DNA from: Scenedesmus sp. ARA3
Taxonomy: Eukaryota; Chlorophyta; Chlorophyceae; Sphaeropleales; Scenedesmaceae
Direction: 5' to 3'
Length of the DNA stretch: 64,000 bases
Assembly: GCA_004335835.1 (NCBI GenBank)
Contig: RWJK01001396.1
Location: 110,168 to 174,167, forward strand
The notes below the pieces were generated by a model. The model was given only the letters and a program-made list of their open reading frames with translations. It ran no database searches and had not been told where the DNA came from. Position numbers and translations under genes: made by a program. Shown in pieces: positions 1 through 11,726 of the stretch. Position 1 is the first letter of the stretch. Every line of letters begins with the position of its first letter.

Positions 1-1192
1 TCGCGCTCACAGTCGCAGCCGCAAACACGCTGCTGCTGCCGCCCGACGCGCAGCCCGTACCCGAAGGCCCCCGCAGCCAACCGCTGCCGGCGGCACTGCG
101 CCCGCTGCGTTCAGCCGTCTGCGTCGCTCCTGCTGCTGCTGTCGAGCCCACAGCTGCCAGCGCTTCATTGCCTGGTGCATTGCCGCTGCCAGACGCCCCG
201 CTCGGCAGCGGCAGCTCAGAGCTGCCGGTTGCTGCCGTGCTGAAAGGGCTCGCTGCCGCTGCTGCAAAGGGGTTTGAGCCGCTGCCGCAGCCCTTGAGGC
301 TGCCAGTGCGACCAGCGCCCTTGCTGCTGCCGCTGGTGCTGGGGCGGCTGCCGCTGCCGCCGCCAGCTGTAGCTGCCGCTGCAGCATCACCTTCAGCACG
401 GGCTGGCTGCTGCGGCTCCAAACTATCCGGCGAGGGTGGACCGTTTGCTGCTGCCGCCATGGCTGCCTTGTCGTTGCACTGCCGCTGCTGCTCACCGCCC
501 GCAGGTGTGGGCGCCAGGTCAATGATCACCACTGTGATGTTGTCCCTGCTGCCGCGGTCCACAGCTGCCTTAGTGAGCACTGTGGCTGCAACGCGTGCGG
601 CTGCCTTGCGCGACGCGCCCTTCTCGCGTGCTCGCTTGATGGAGCGCAGCGCGAGGTCTGTTGCGTCCTGGTTGCTGAGCACATCCCACAGCCCATCGCT
701 GGCTAGCAGCAAGATCTCGTCACGCGGGTGGCGCGCAAACACAGAGATCTGCAGCAGCAGGCAGGCAGCAGCAGCGCACACAGCAGGCACCAGTGCAGAA
801 CATGAGGACAGCTTACGGCAGGGCAGATGGGGGCAGATGTACGCTGGAAACTTGCCGCATCTGCATACATTGACATACACACTCACATCAGCGCTGGCCT
901 ACAGGCGTCCTGTGCCACTCTAGCAAACACAAAACACGAGACAGGGGCTGAGGCGCGCGGCAGCCACACCCCAGACGTTGCACATCCTGACCCGCATTTG
1001 ATCTGCGCATACAGCAGCGCAGCAGCAAACCAGCATGCGGATCGCGCCCTCACACACACCTCTGGCTCAGGGATCACGTATGGCCGCAGGCAGTGGTCGC
1101 CAATGGCACGGGACATGGCAAGCACGCCCATCACACGGTGGCCGTTCCAGTACAGCACCTGCCCGCCAGCCTTCTCCACGCGCTCCTGCAAG

Positions 1193-1234
<42 letters not shown>

Positions 1235-4004
1235 GTCGCATAAGATGACATGCCTGCAGCAGGCTAGCCAAGGTGGCATCAGCGCAGGGCATAGCATGCA
1301 TGCAAGCGCCTGCACAGCCTCGCCCAAACCGCACACAAACAGGCGGCTGACGCACCCACGTGGCACGCACGCATGCACGCATGCATGCATGAAAAGCAAC
1401 ACCACCCGCTGCGCCACACACGCATGCGTGCATACGGCCCTGCTGCCGCACGCGTGATGCCAGCTTGCCAGCCAGCATAACCGGCTGCGGATCACAGCAT
1501 TGGCACACTGCCACTCACCGCCTCGTCCTCCCTCTCTGGCTTGTGGTCATCTGTCACCTGAATCGCCACGCCGGCCCTGCTCAGCACTGCCCGTGAGTCA
1601 CCTGCAGCGCCAGCCAACAATGCACACGCCGCAGGGACAGGTGGCGTCAGCCGATGCAGCGCTGAGGTGCACATGCAGTGTGCAAACGCTACACCCATCG
1701 CTTGCTTAACGTCCAAATGCAACCCATGCACACCCTGCCCAGAAATGAAATAGCTGCAGTTGCAGCTGCATCACGCAACAAAGAATCAGGCAATCCCCAC
1801 ATAACAGTGCCAAACAATGTGAGCTGCCCCCCACGCGGCCCTGGCTACAAATACTAACATGAACGCACATGCACACACGCTTTCTGCCCTGGCTGCACAG
1901 CCCCCGCAGCCCCCGCCCACTCACCGCAGTTGGCGATCCACACGCGGTGCGTGCCCACGAGTGCCACCACAGCAGTGCTGCCCACCAGCCCCGCCTGCAG
2001 CCCGCTGTTGCTGAACTCCTCATCTGTCTTTAGGAATGCATCTCGCAGCACCTCCTCCATAAGCCCGCAGAAAGAGGTGGCTGTGCCTTCGCTGCCCTCC
2101 GCACTGCCTTCATTGCTGTCCACCTCGCAGTCGCCGCTGCTGCCAGGGCTGCTGTTGCCGCTGTTGCCGCTGCTGGCCTGGCTGACTGAGCGCCCCAGCT
2201 CGCGATCGTCGCCGCTGCTGCCGCTGCTGCTGCTACTGCTGCTCAGGCTTTGAGCAGCGCCGCCGCTGCTGGAGGGGGCAGCTGCGGCTGCACCTTCTGA
2301 GTCTTCTGCTGCTGCAGTGGCTGCTAGCTGGCATTCGCCTGGGCTGCCAGAGTCGCCCACACGCGCAGTGTCCAGCGGAACATACCTCACCTAGAGCGCG
2401 GACACAGCAGCAACATCAGCAGCACACATACTTTACGGCCATGCATCACACAAGGCTGAACAACCAGCAAGCAACCAGTCAGCCTGGCGTTGGCAGAACC
2501 CACCGCAACCCTGTCACCGCACACCTGTTCTCCCTGCGCAACGCAAGGCATACACACTAAAGCGCATGGCAGGACCCGTTTTGGCAAATGCAACGCCGGC
2601 AACCCAGCTGCAGCAGCAGCAGCAGCAGCAGCAGCAGTGCCTGCCCACCTCAGGGTTCCAGCTGCCAGCCGCCTCATCACCAGCGCTGCTCTCCAGCCAC
2701 CCGTTTGCCAGCTCAGCCACTGCCTTTGACAGGTGGTAGTGCAGCCGCTGCGCGCAGTGCTGCGAGGCCTCAATGCCGCCGTGTCCATCATACACGCCGA
2801 AGAAGTGCAGCTTCTCGACGCTGCCACCCTCAGAGGATGATAAGCTGCTCACGCTGTTCTCGGCATCAGGCACAGCTGACAGTGGCGCAGGCACTAGGCT
2901 TGCAGAGCCTGCAAACGCTGCAGCAGTGTCCTCTGCAGCTGGGTCTGCGCCAGCAGCAGCGGCTTGCTGCACTGGGTCCAGCTGCAACTGCTGTGCTGGC
3001 GCTGCATCAAGAGACTGCGAGGCCCGTCGCTGCACAGGCGGCTGCCCTACCTGCTGTTGCTGCTGCTGTTGCTGCTGGTGGTGGTGGTGATGGTGATGCT
3101 GCTGTTGCTGCTGCTGCGCTGCATTGAGCTCTGCGCCTGCAGGTATGCCGCTGGCTGCTGCTGGTGGGCTGCTGATGCCATTGAGGTGTGGCGACTGCTG
3201 CTGCTGTGGCTGCTGCTGCCCATCTGCTGCTGGCATGTGCATGCAGTGGTTTTCAAACTGCACAGCAATGCGGTGCGGCAGCTTGTCTGCATACTCATGC
3301 GCCATGGGCGACATGGGCAACTCGCAGATGTTGGGGCACAGGGCATATGTGTCCTCCATGTTTGGCCGCTTGCCACATGTGGACTTGACAGCGTATGGAG
3401 GACACGTGCAACCGGGATCATGCATTCCCACGCCGTGGTCAACGCCGCCATTTGCATCCAGTGTCGCAGTGCTGGTGCGCTCGATCGCTGCTGTGACTGG
3501 AGGCCGCTGCGGCGGCGACGATGACACTGCACCTGTGATGCCACTGCTGTTGCCGCCTGGCTGCGACCGTGTCCTGGTGACAGGCAGCGGCGGGTGCAGC
3601 AAGCTTTCCTGCTGCGACAGCGGGACACCACCGCTGCTCCTGCTGCCACGGTGCTCGCGAATGGCTGCTAGCGGTGGTGCGGTGGTGCTGCTGCTGTTGC
3701 TGCTGCTGCTGTTGTTTTGGCTGCAGGCATTGCGTTCCTGCCTTTCATCAGCTTGAAAAGCATCTAGCACCTCCGCTGGCAGCTGCTGCGGCCGCGAGCT
3801 GAGCAGGGTGGGTGCTGTGCATGCTGCATCGCTGCTGCTGCCATCCTCCGCAGCAGCTGCTGCTGCCTGCTGCAGCTCAGCAGATTGCTGGCTAGCCTGC
3901 CTCAAGGCTCCTGCGAGGCCCTCACGGCTCTCGCCGCTGGACAGCCGGCCATCCAGCGCCAGGCGGGCTCCAACGGGGTCTGCAGGAAGGCAAGCAGGAG
4001 GCAT
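1..4004 (-). CDS. PP2C-family protein serine/threonine phosphatase, C-terminus cut by window edge
   Basis: Mn/Mg-dependent protein phosphatase. Exons on the minus strand: 4004-2649, 2390-1925, 1601-1519, 1185-1060, 748-1 (open at the edge); at least 926 residues. Motifs in order: PNMEDTYAL (near residue 216), GVYDGHGG (DGHGG near 406), [54 protein letters not shown] and [11 protein letters not shown], so the metal-binding acidic residues are all present. The order and wording of the last motifs are closest to plant clade-A (ABI1/HAB1-type) enzymes. About 190 residues separate the first two motifs, far more than usual, because of a Gln/His/Ala/Ser-rich insertion. A second Ser-rich insertion lies at the start of exon 2. 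The start was taken at the first in-frame ATG; an upstream exon cannot be excluded. Beyond the catalytic domain the tail is Ala/Ser/Gln-rich. Phosphatase call is secure; substrate unknown. Confidence 0.9.
1194..1232. repeat. (CAG)13 microsatellite in PP2C intron
   Basis: Uninterrupted CAG triplets on the plus strand, read as CTG in the sense of the phosphatase gene. The run ends a few bases before the 3' splice site of the exon that begins at 1185, so it takes the place of a polypyrimidine tract. Confidence 0.9.
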
Positions 4005-5955
4005 CAGCTCCGAGCTCTGCTCGCCACGCAAGCAGCAGCTGCAGCTGATTACCGGGCTCAGCGCGCAGGCACCGCAACCCCAGAGACCCCGAAGATCCTA
4101 AGCAAACGCTGTATTAAGCGCGGTGCATGCAAGCAGGCCCAAGTCCGGCGACAGCACAACTGCACTGTCTGTCCTAGCCCCGCCACGCACCAAGGGAGCA
4201 GGTGTCGCTCCTCGTCAGACACCGGGCCATGGACTGGCCAGCAGCAAAGGCTCCGTTGCAGACAGACGGGTGTGCGCTGAGGCTCGCTTTTCAGCTGAGG
4301 GGAGCCTCCTGCTGCCTTCAGCAGGCAGCCCCTCAAGGCAAAAGCTCCATGTTGTGTTTTGAAGTTTACTAGAGTCTGCTGCCTCTGCCCTCGTCCTTAG
4401 TTCATCCCAGCTCTATCACTGCCGCTGAAGCTCCAGCCAGTCCCCTGCAGCCAGCGGCCCTTATCTGCCTCAACCTTTAAAGTTGTGAAAGACAACGAAG
4501 CATCCGGGGTGAAGAAGACCCAGGCACGCTGTAAAAATCAAAGCTCGCGCAAGTAGGAGTAGCTGCTCAATGGGGTTCCGCGTGAAAGCGACATGCTGCT
4601 ACGGAAATCCTTACTGAACGCTGCTACTACGGTAGTGATGGCTCTGGCTGAGGCAACCCGCAGCTCAAACACCTTCTGACAGTGACTTCATGCAGAGAAA
4701 CTGTACGTGTAGCTATGAAAGGGGCTTGTAAAAGATCTTGCTGTGCCTTCTTTTGTTGAGTTGTGCTCAGGCTGCTTATTGGGCGCCTGGGCCACAGCAG
4801 CAGACACGGCGGTTCGGCACAGGTGTGCCTGCTACGGCAGCAGCCCGATCACTTCGCCAGCAAACAGGAATATCGGCTTGCTGTAACTAGGAGTCTTGAA
4901 CACAGCTCGGACCAGCTGCTGCACGTTGTGTAGTGAGGCAGCTTCTGCATAGCTCGCCAGCAGCAGTCTTGAGGCCAACCTGAAGTCACAGGTGCGTGAA
5001 TGATGATGGATTGCTTCAAGCTTGCTTGGACCGGTCTCTCTTGCTTATTGCATCATAATCGGCACGAACACTTGCTTCAAACAGAGTGAGTACCAGGCGG
5101 GCGAGGCCTCTCAAAGCACTGCTGCACTGCACCTGGCAGGTGGCAGACATGCGCCACACGGAACCAATCTCAGCATCTTTTCTAGCCAGGTTACTGTATC
5201 TCACACAACAGTTTGTAAGTGCAGTTAAGCCTTTTCACCTGTTTCAGTCAGCCAGTTGTCAACCCTAAAAAATGCACATACTTGCCGTTGCCTCAGCGTC
5301 AAAAGCTTGGCAGTGTGTCGCACATGGCACGGCGCCATTTGCTGTTGACTGTCTATCGACTGGTTGGTCACTGGGCACAACTTTGAATGGTGTTCTGTGC
5401 ATGCATGCCCTGCCGCGGCATTAGCTGGGCCTCAGGGCCTGGCACCATCAAAAAGCGCTAGACTAGAACATACACTGTGACCTGCGCGCAAGCAGCGATA
5501 GTGCCGACTCAGCGAGCCTCTGTGGCGCGTCGTAGCCTTACCAAAGCGTACCAAGTTGGTACGGCATGTATAGTGCGGATCTGCTTGGCGTGGCCAGTAC
5601 TATATTAAAGAAGTTAGGTTTTTACTATTGCATCCGGCATGGTTTCCTGCAAGTTCAGGATTCTCACAGGCTGGGTGTACCCATTGTGAAAAGGCAGTGT
5701 TGAGCATGGTGATGCGCAGCCATTGTCACACAGTGGGTGGGGGCTCTCCTGACCCAGCATTGCTTGAGGGTGCGCTGCTGTGCATTTATCGTGCATCATT
5801 CGCGTTTCTGCATGGAATTTGTCTACAGCGGCATGCCTGTTGTACACATTTGCCTTGTTACAGTGGAACCTGCCTGCAATACTAGTAGCATGCATAGCAG
5901 AATTTGTCTACAGCAGCATGCTCACAGGTAGGCCTGGGGCCACAGCTGCACCGCC

Positions 5956-5997
5956 AAATGAGTGACCCAGGGCATCAAATGAGTGACCCAGGGCATC
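5956..5997. repeat. Perfect 21-bp tandem duplication
   Basis: Two identical abutting 21-bp copies (5956-5976 and 5977-5997) beginning AAATGAGTGACC, in intergenic sequence. No function is visible. Confidence 0.9.
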
Positions 5998-6954
5998 AAG
6001 GCTGAACTATCAGCAGTGCAAAAAGCTGGTAGACGACCACAGATCCAAACCACACAGCAAGGGATTGCCAGCAAATGACACGGCACAGCCAAGCAGCCGA
6101 CGCAGAAACGCCCTCACCCAGGATTAATGCTAAAGCGCTGCTGCGGCACCAATCTGAGATGCACGAGAGCCAGAGCACCGCCAAATATCAAATTGCAAAC
6201 ATGATTGCACCATGATGGTAGAAATGCTGCCTTGAGGCCCCGACTGCTATCTACCACAATGCACATCAGCTGGCACCCTGCACCTTGTCAGCTGCAGGGT
6301 GCAGCGCGCATCTGCTGCAGACTATGTACAACTATTACAAACAGTCATCATTTACGCTTTACACTAGACACAAACAAGAAACGCATTAATCGCAATGTCG
6401 TGGTTGTTAGGCCAGCTGCCGCCGACAATTGCTGTCGGCCGGGGTATCCTATGTCAGGATGCTGCGCAACACTCACGCTGAACAAACATTTTTTCTGCTT
6501 GGTAAGCAAAGGCACCGAAAATCATCATGGTCTGTGTACTGCATTGCAAGGCAGCAGGATCGCCAATCACTCATCATCCCAGTGTGCTATGCCCCGTCAC
6601 AAACTCCAGCACAACAAGTATGCAAGCGAATCAACCAACCAATGCACTGCCATCCTGCTGCTGCAATTGGCGACGATCTGCATAACATGCTTGCTTTTAC
6701 AGCTGCAATCATCATGACAAAAGAGCAATGCAGGTCATGCGACTTTTCAGATCACCGGGATCTTGAATCTGTACATTGTATAGTGATGCAGCCATGGGGC
6801 TGCGGTGCATTGCTCAGTTTCAACACACCGTAACAGTGCTGTCCAAAGGAATAAGTCCACACACCAAGGCAACCTGCTGCTTGCTCGATGCCTGACCGCA
6901 GTGCACTGGCAGGACCTTGGCTGTTGTGCCACTCAAGCTGCATGACAGCAACCC

Positions 6955-6959
6955 TTACA
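6955..6959 (-). terminator. Candidate TGTAA poly(A) signal of LRR gene
   Basis: TGTAA on the minus strand, 42 bases beyond the LRR stop codon at 7001-7003. TGTAA is the usual polyadenylation signal in volvocalean and related green algae. A five-base motif can occur by chance. Confidence 0.45.
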
Positions 6960-6968
6960 GAGCCGCGC

Positions 6969-7000
<32 letters not shown>

Positions 7001-7002
<2 letters not shown>

Positions 7003-10000
7003 AAGGCTTCACAGCAGGCGACGGGCTGGCTGCGGCTGGGGTCAGCTTCGCACTTGGCTGGGCCGCCGCTACGCTGCTTGCTGCTGTTGCATTGTCTGCT
7101 GCTGTTGCATTGAGCGCACTGAGAGGTGCCTCAGCAGGGCCAACTGCTTCGCTTGTTGCTGTTGCTGCGCCTGCCACTGCTGCTTCGCCTGGCACTGCAG
7201 GTTCAACTGCATCAGCGCTGCTGATCACCCCTGCAGTTGCATTAGCAGGGGCTGTGCCACCCACAGCGGCAGGCGATGCCTCGGTGCCGGCACTGCCGGT
7301 TGCGTTTGCTGCCGCGGGCTCTGCTGCTGCTGCTCCTCCTGCAGCAGGTGGCTGTTCATCTGTGGAGGCTGGCGGCTCTAATGCAGCGTCAGTGGCATTG
7401 CCGGTGGCAGGCGCTGCAGCTGCAGCAGCACCGTCCGTCGGCATGCCGGTAGCAGCCTCTGTGCCATTAGCTGCTGTCGATGGCTCAGCCAAAGCCGGAT
7501 CTGCAGGCGTACTGCCTGCTGCTGGGTCCTCTGGCGCTGCAGTACCGTTCCCAGCTGCAGCAGAGCCCGGGACTTCACCTGCTGTTGAAGCAGCACCTTT
7601 TTCTGCAGCTCCTGTTGCATCTGTTGCATTTCCTGCAGGCGCATTGCTTGCATCGCCTGCAGGAGGCTGCTGCCCTATTGCTGTCGGCTCTGCTGCTGGC
7701 GACGCCGTGCCAGCTGCAGGGACAGGGCTGGGTTCCGGAACTGCTGGCTGCTCCTTCGGCAGCACTTTCGGCTTCTTTGCTGCTGCTGCTCCTGCCTCCT
7801 GGCACCAGCCTAACAGCTTTGTCTGTGCAACCGGGCCTTGGCCGGCTTCCAGGTCAGCGCCGCTGCCTGCGCCTGCGCCGACTGTTACGCGTGCTCCGGC
7901 TCCATCAGTGGAGTTTGCTGCTGTGCCGGCGCTGCCTTCTGTCATCATGTAAAAGGGCCGGTCCTGGAACTGAGCCGGCAGGCACCTGGATGGAAGAAAT
8001 GTAGGGGAGCGAGAGGCAGGTGTGTTGCAGGAAGGGTATGGGGGTTTGCAGCTAAGGCAGCTGGCATCCTACGGGTTGGAAACAGCAGTTGCTGCATCAG
8101 CTGCGGCAGTTGTTGTTGCTGCTGTGTGTGGCCTCAGCTTGTTGTGCACGGTAGCCGCTTGCAGCACTGCTGTGGGGTGAAAGCTGCGTTGAGGATGAGC
8201 ACGAAGCAAGTAGTAGTCGCCGCTGGCAGCGGCTGTCGCAGCTACTGTAGCAGCGCTGCTGCTCCACAGGCCTGTTTATGAACAGCACATGCAAGCACAT
8301 CTGCAAGCACAGCCACAACTGCTTGACGCAGCTGCTTGACAAAGAGTGATCAATAATCTTCAACAACCACGAATCCTAGCAGCACATGCTGCTCACCCCT
8401 CAAGCTGCGGGTTATTGAAGATGCCCAGCCAGCTTAGCTGGGGCATGGCACTCCATGAGGAGGCAGGGAAGGTGCCCATGAACATATTGCTTGACAGGTC
8501 GCTGCAAACACAACAGGAGAAACAGCGGAGATGTGCGTTGTTGGTTGGTGTTGTATACAGGCAGTTGTACATCTCTCAGGGCACAGGCAGGGAAGGTGCC
8601 CATGAACATGTCGCTGGACAGGTCGCTGCAGTGCAGCAGTAAAAACAGCAGACATGTGCATTGTTGGTTGGTTTGTTATTTGCAGGCAGTATCTCTTGCT
8701 GCATGCCCTGATGCAGCACGCCACGCCTCCTGCTTATGAAACAAGGCGCATGTAGCTTTCTCTGTCTACTGAACTACACATGTTTTCTCAGTCACTCACA
8801 TGCCAGTGAGGCTCTTCATCTGCGCCCAATTGGAGGGGATCTGCCCGAAAAAGTTGTTGTTGTTGAGGTACACCAGCTGCAGCTTCTCCAAGGCAGCATA
8901 CTCGTCAGGCAGCAGCCCTGAAAACATGTTGCCACCAAGGTACCTGCAGGCAGCCAGATGCAGCAGCAGCAGCAGCAGCGTCAAATAAGACAGCCCTTCT
9001 CAATGAACGCAGCCATGTGTTGGTGTTCTCAGTTCTGCAAAAACTACCTTGTTTTTGTCCCAAGCGCCTGCCAGCGCAAATGCAGTGGGCTACCATACAG
9101 CAGTCCGGTTTCAACACAGCTGATTGGTGCCAACAGCACAGTGTGCTGTCAGCACTGCTATCAGAAGCACTCACATGTACTCTAGGCTCTGCATCTTGCC
9201 GTATGACGTGGGCAGTGCCCCCAGCAGCCTGTTGTCACGCAGCCCCAGCACCTTCAGGTTGCTCAGGCCTGACCAGCTGGCTGGCAATGGCCCCACCTGC
9301 AGGCAAACACACAAAAGAAGGACACATTTCACTATGGCGGTGAGTTTGGCGGCAAGCTTTGGGGCAGTTATGCAGCCCCAGCACCTTACCAGCTGGAGGC
9401 AGCAGCACTACCCGCAGGCAGTGCAGTGCAACACAATGGAAATCACATGCATGTGCATGCACTGGGTCATCATACGCACACTGCAGTACCTCCGCAGCAA
9501 GCACTGCAAATGCAGCATAAGCCCACATGCCTGCGCCACAGCATCAGCAGCTAGCATTCCTTGCTTGCTTTGCAATCTTTGCAACGCTCACCAGCTGGTT
9601 TTGCTGCAGTGCGATGACCTTCAAGCTCTTCAATGCAGACCAGCCGCTCGGGAGCGTGCCCGCCAGATTCTTGCCAGGCAAGCTGATGTCAGTGACCAGC
9701 CCAGCTGCATTGCACTTAATGCCCAACCACTCGCTGCACATGTCTGTGGTGTCAGACCAGCTCTCCAGCGCTGCTGCACTGGGGCCTGCCAGGTCACTGC
9801 CTGTGGCCAGGAGCACTGTCACGTGCGGCACAGCACAGCACAGCAGCAGCAGCAGCACCACAGCAGCAGCGGCCCAGCACAGCAACAAAGCATACAGAAG
9901 GTCAGGTCACTGCCTGTGGCAAGGAGCACTGTAAGGTGTGGCACAGCACAGCAACAGAGCAAGCAGAAAAGGTTGGGCCAACAGGTGTGTGGCTAGGAGC

Positions 10001-11726
10001 ACTGTAGGGGTGCAACACAGCAGAGCGACAGAGAATGCAGGAGGCTGGCGAGAGCTGCGTGGCTAGGAATGTGCCGTGCTAGTAGCAGTGGGCGCAAGGC
10101 GTTGAGTTATGCGCATTCAAGCACACCTCAGATGCAACACGAGGAGAGAAGCTTTATCTGGCTGTACTGCTGACAGTAGGGTTTACTAGGTGAACAAATA
10201 CTTCCGGGTCATGAGCTTTTGTGTCATTTTGCGGTTGGTCTTACATTCCTTCTGTAGAGCCCTGGTGGCCTCTTGGGATGCTGTGAGCTCCGCAGCAGCA
10301 CTGCCGCCAGCCCCAGCCGCTGCTGCACTGCCCTGCACAGGCACTGCGCCACCTGGCTGCTCATCTGCAGGTCGCGTAGGCGGCGTGCCTGCATCGTCTG
10401 CTGTTATGTTGCTGCTGCTGCCGCCGCTGCTGCTGCCGCTGCCTGTTAGCTCTGGTGCAGGTACTGGAGATGCAGCTGCGCTGCTGGTGCTGTTGTCGCT
10501 GCTGTCAGCTGTCTCCTCAGGTGCTGTTTCTGGCCCAGTGGCGGCAGTTGCGTTTGCTGCCTCTGATGCTCCTGCTGGTGTTGAGTCTGGCTCAGGGCTA
10601 GCTTCTGCATCTAGAGCTGCTCCTTCTGGTTCAGGGCTAGCTGCTGCATCTGCAGCATCTGCTGCAGATGGCTCTGGGCTGTCTTCTGGACCGCCTGCTG
10701 CTGGAGCGGGTGACTCAGCAGCTGTGCTGCTCTCTGCTGGATCAGCAACAGCTTCTCCGCTTGTATCATTTGCAGCAGCTGCAGGAGCTGTTGCTGCTGC
10801 TGGGGCACTTGCTGGACCTGCAGCAGCTGCTGCTGCTGCGCCAGTCTCTGCTGCAGAAGTTTCGGTGGTGTTTGCACCAGCTGAGGTGCTGCTGGCTGGA
10901 GCATCAACAGCACTGTCAGTGATGTTGTCTGCGCCACCAGATGCCACACTATCAGTTGCAGTGTCTGCTGCTCCTACAGTATCTGCTGCCGGAGCAGCAT
11001 TGTCAGCAGAGATGTTTGCTACTGCAGTACCGCCTGGTGCAGTGACATTCCCTGCACCTGTGGCTGCTGCTGCAGCAGTGGCATTGCCGCTAGCTGCGGC
11101 TGGCACACCTGCTGCTACAGCTGCTGCTGTGGCTGGGCCTGCTGCTGCTGCAGTTGGTGTGGCTGTAGCATTGCCTGGTGCCTGCTGCAGCTGCCTGTTT
11201 GCGGCTGCATGCAGGGGACACAAAGGGAAGCCGGCAGGCAGCAGGATGCCGTTGACTACTCACAGAGTTTGTGGTCAGCTACAGCAATACAAGTTAGCTA
11301 CCGTGCATAGCCGGCAAGTGGAAACAGGTGTCACTGTCACTGCTGGCTGTCTGACCATTTGATGTTTTGGGAAAGGTCTGCGCCCAGCCATTCAATGGCT
11401 GGCTGCCAATGATTGGCATTCATACACTCGCGCATGCAGCAAAAGCTTGTGTGCAAGTACCCTGACGTGCGCTCCAGGCAGGCTTGCAAGTTGTCAACAT
11501 GAGAGTTGAAGTGGGCAGGTGGGCTGCACTCGGTGAGCAGGCACTTACCAGCAGCTGCTGTCACCAGTAGTCGTCTTGCAGGCCGTGCAAACGCTGCCGC
11601 CCCGGTCGCATATGCTCTATCATGAGTGCGTTGATGAGCTAAGCATAGCGGCGATGCCACGAGCAGCAGGGACAGCGCGATGCAAAACACTGGCCTAAGC
11701 GATGCAATGCAGCGAGTTGACTGCAT
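7001..11726 (-). CDS. Secreted leucine-rich-repeat glycoprotein with two sequon-rich arms
   Basis: Exons: 11726-11549, 11204-10245, 9800-9592, 9296-9175, 8943-8800, 8501-8397, 7985-7001; phases agree throughout and give 900 residues. A signal peptide at residues 1-31 has the core FCIALSLLLVASPLCLA. Residues about 60-370 are Ala/Pro/Ser/Thr/Glu-rich with around ten N-X-S/T sequons (GNATA, DNITD, ANTTE). An LRR N-cap follows (EATRALQKE joined to CSDLAGPS, then ALESWS and MCSEWLGIKC), then about six plant-type LRRs (LKVLGLRDNRLLGALP, LQLVYLNNNNFFGQIP). The last 300 residues form a second arm with about nine sequons and no membrane anchor. Joining the first two exons to the LRR exons uses a GTAAGA donor at 10244 and restores the N-cap; otherwise the LRR part has no ATG. 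Probably an extracellular matrix or cell-wall protein, resembling plant LRR-extensins in layout. Family is clear, role inferred. Confidence 0.75.
8073..8255 (-). other. Possible 183-nt in-frame cassette exon of LRR gene
   Basis: Between the exons 8501-8397 and 7985-7001 lies an open stretch with an acceptor AG just above 8255 and a GTAGGA donor just below 8073. It is 183 nt (61 codons), phase 2 at both ends, so inclusion or skipping both keep frame. Skipping gives NPQLEGCLPAQFQDR, which looks like a natural final LRR, so I treat the cassette as optional or intronic. Confidence 0.3.
8462..8709. repeat. 124-bp tandem duplication of an LRR exon junction
   Basis: 8462-8585 recurs at 8586-8709 with moderate divergence. 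Each copy carries the 5' end of the LRR exon (DLSSNMFMGTFPA in the intact copy, DLSSDMFMGTFPA in the other), its acceptor AG, and adjoining intron. Only the lower copy continues into a full LRR exon. Confidence 0.8.
9791..10018. repeat. 113-bp tandem duplication of LRR N-cap acceptor region
   Basis: The block starting AGGTCACTGCCTGTGGC at 9791 recurs at 9904, a 113-bp shift, with a third decayed partial copy near 9991. It duplicates the start of the N-cap exon (upper end 9800), its acceptor and the CTG-rich intron end. The extra copies contain stops and no complete exon. Confidence 0.75.

Larger units (their letters stand above)
4005..7000. other. Intergenic: 5' flank of PP2C gene and 3' flank of LRR gene
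   Basis: About 3 kb with no reading frame I can recognise as a gene on either strand; open frames are short and lack family motifs. No tRNA-like T-loop was noticed. It holds the promoter side of the phosphatase gene and the 3' flank of the LRR gene, plus small direct repeats (a 21-bp pair at 5956-5997, and a 21-bp near-repeat near 5817 and 5901 about 84 bp apart). Confidence 0.5.

Noticed and set aside
4005..7000. Several 60-170-codon open frames in the gap between PP2C and LRR genes
   Set aside because: No family motifs, no consistent splice signals, and ordinary composition; expected by chance at this GC content.
6888..7952. Long plus-strand Ala-rich open frame
   Set aside because: Shadow of the minus-strand C-terminal arm of the LRR glycoprotein; no splice signals or start context, and the minus strand joins the LRR exons in frame.
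9592..9888. LRR gene starting at a non-ATG Leu-rich frame that looks like a signal peptide
   Set aside because: The hydrophobic stretch comes from a CTG repeat at an intron end, no in-frame ATG exists, and splicing from the upstream exon at 10245 to 9800 restores a proper LRR N-cap.
10190..11362. Long plus-strand Ala/Ser-rich open frame
   Set aside because: It is the antisense shadow of the glycosylation-rich arm on the minus strand; GC-rich triplet repeats open several frames at once.
10186..11726. Separate two-exon secreted Ala/Thr-rich protein ending at 10186
   Set aside because: A GTAAGA donor lies 56 bases before that stop, and the phase matches the LRR exon; the merged gene keeps frame over 2703 coding bases. 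Kept as an alternative in the gene's evidence.
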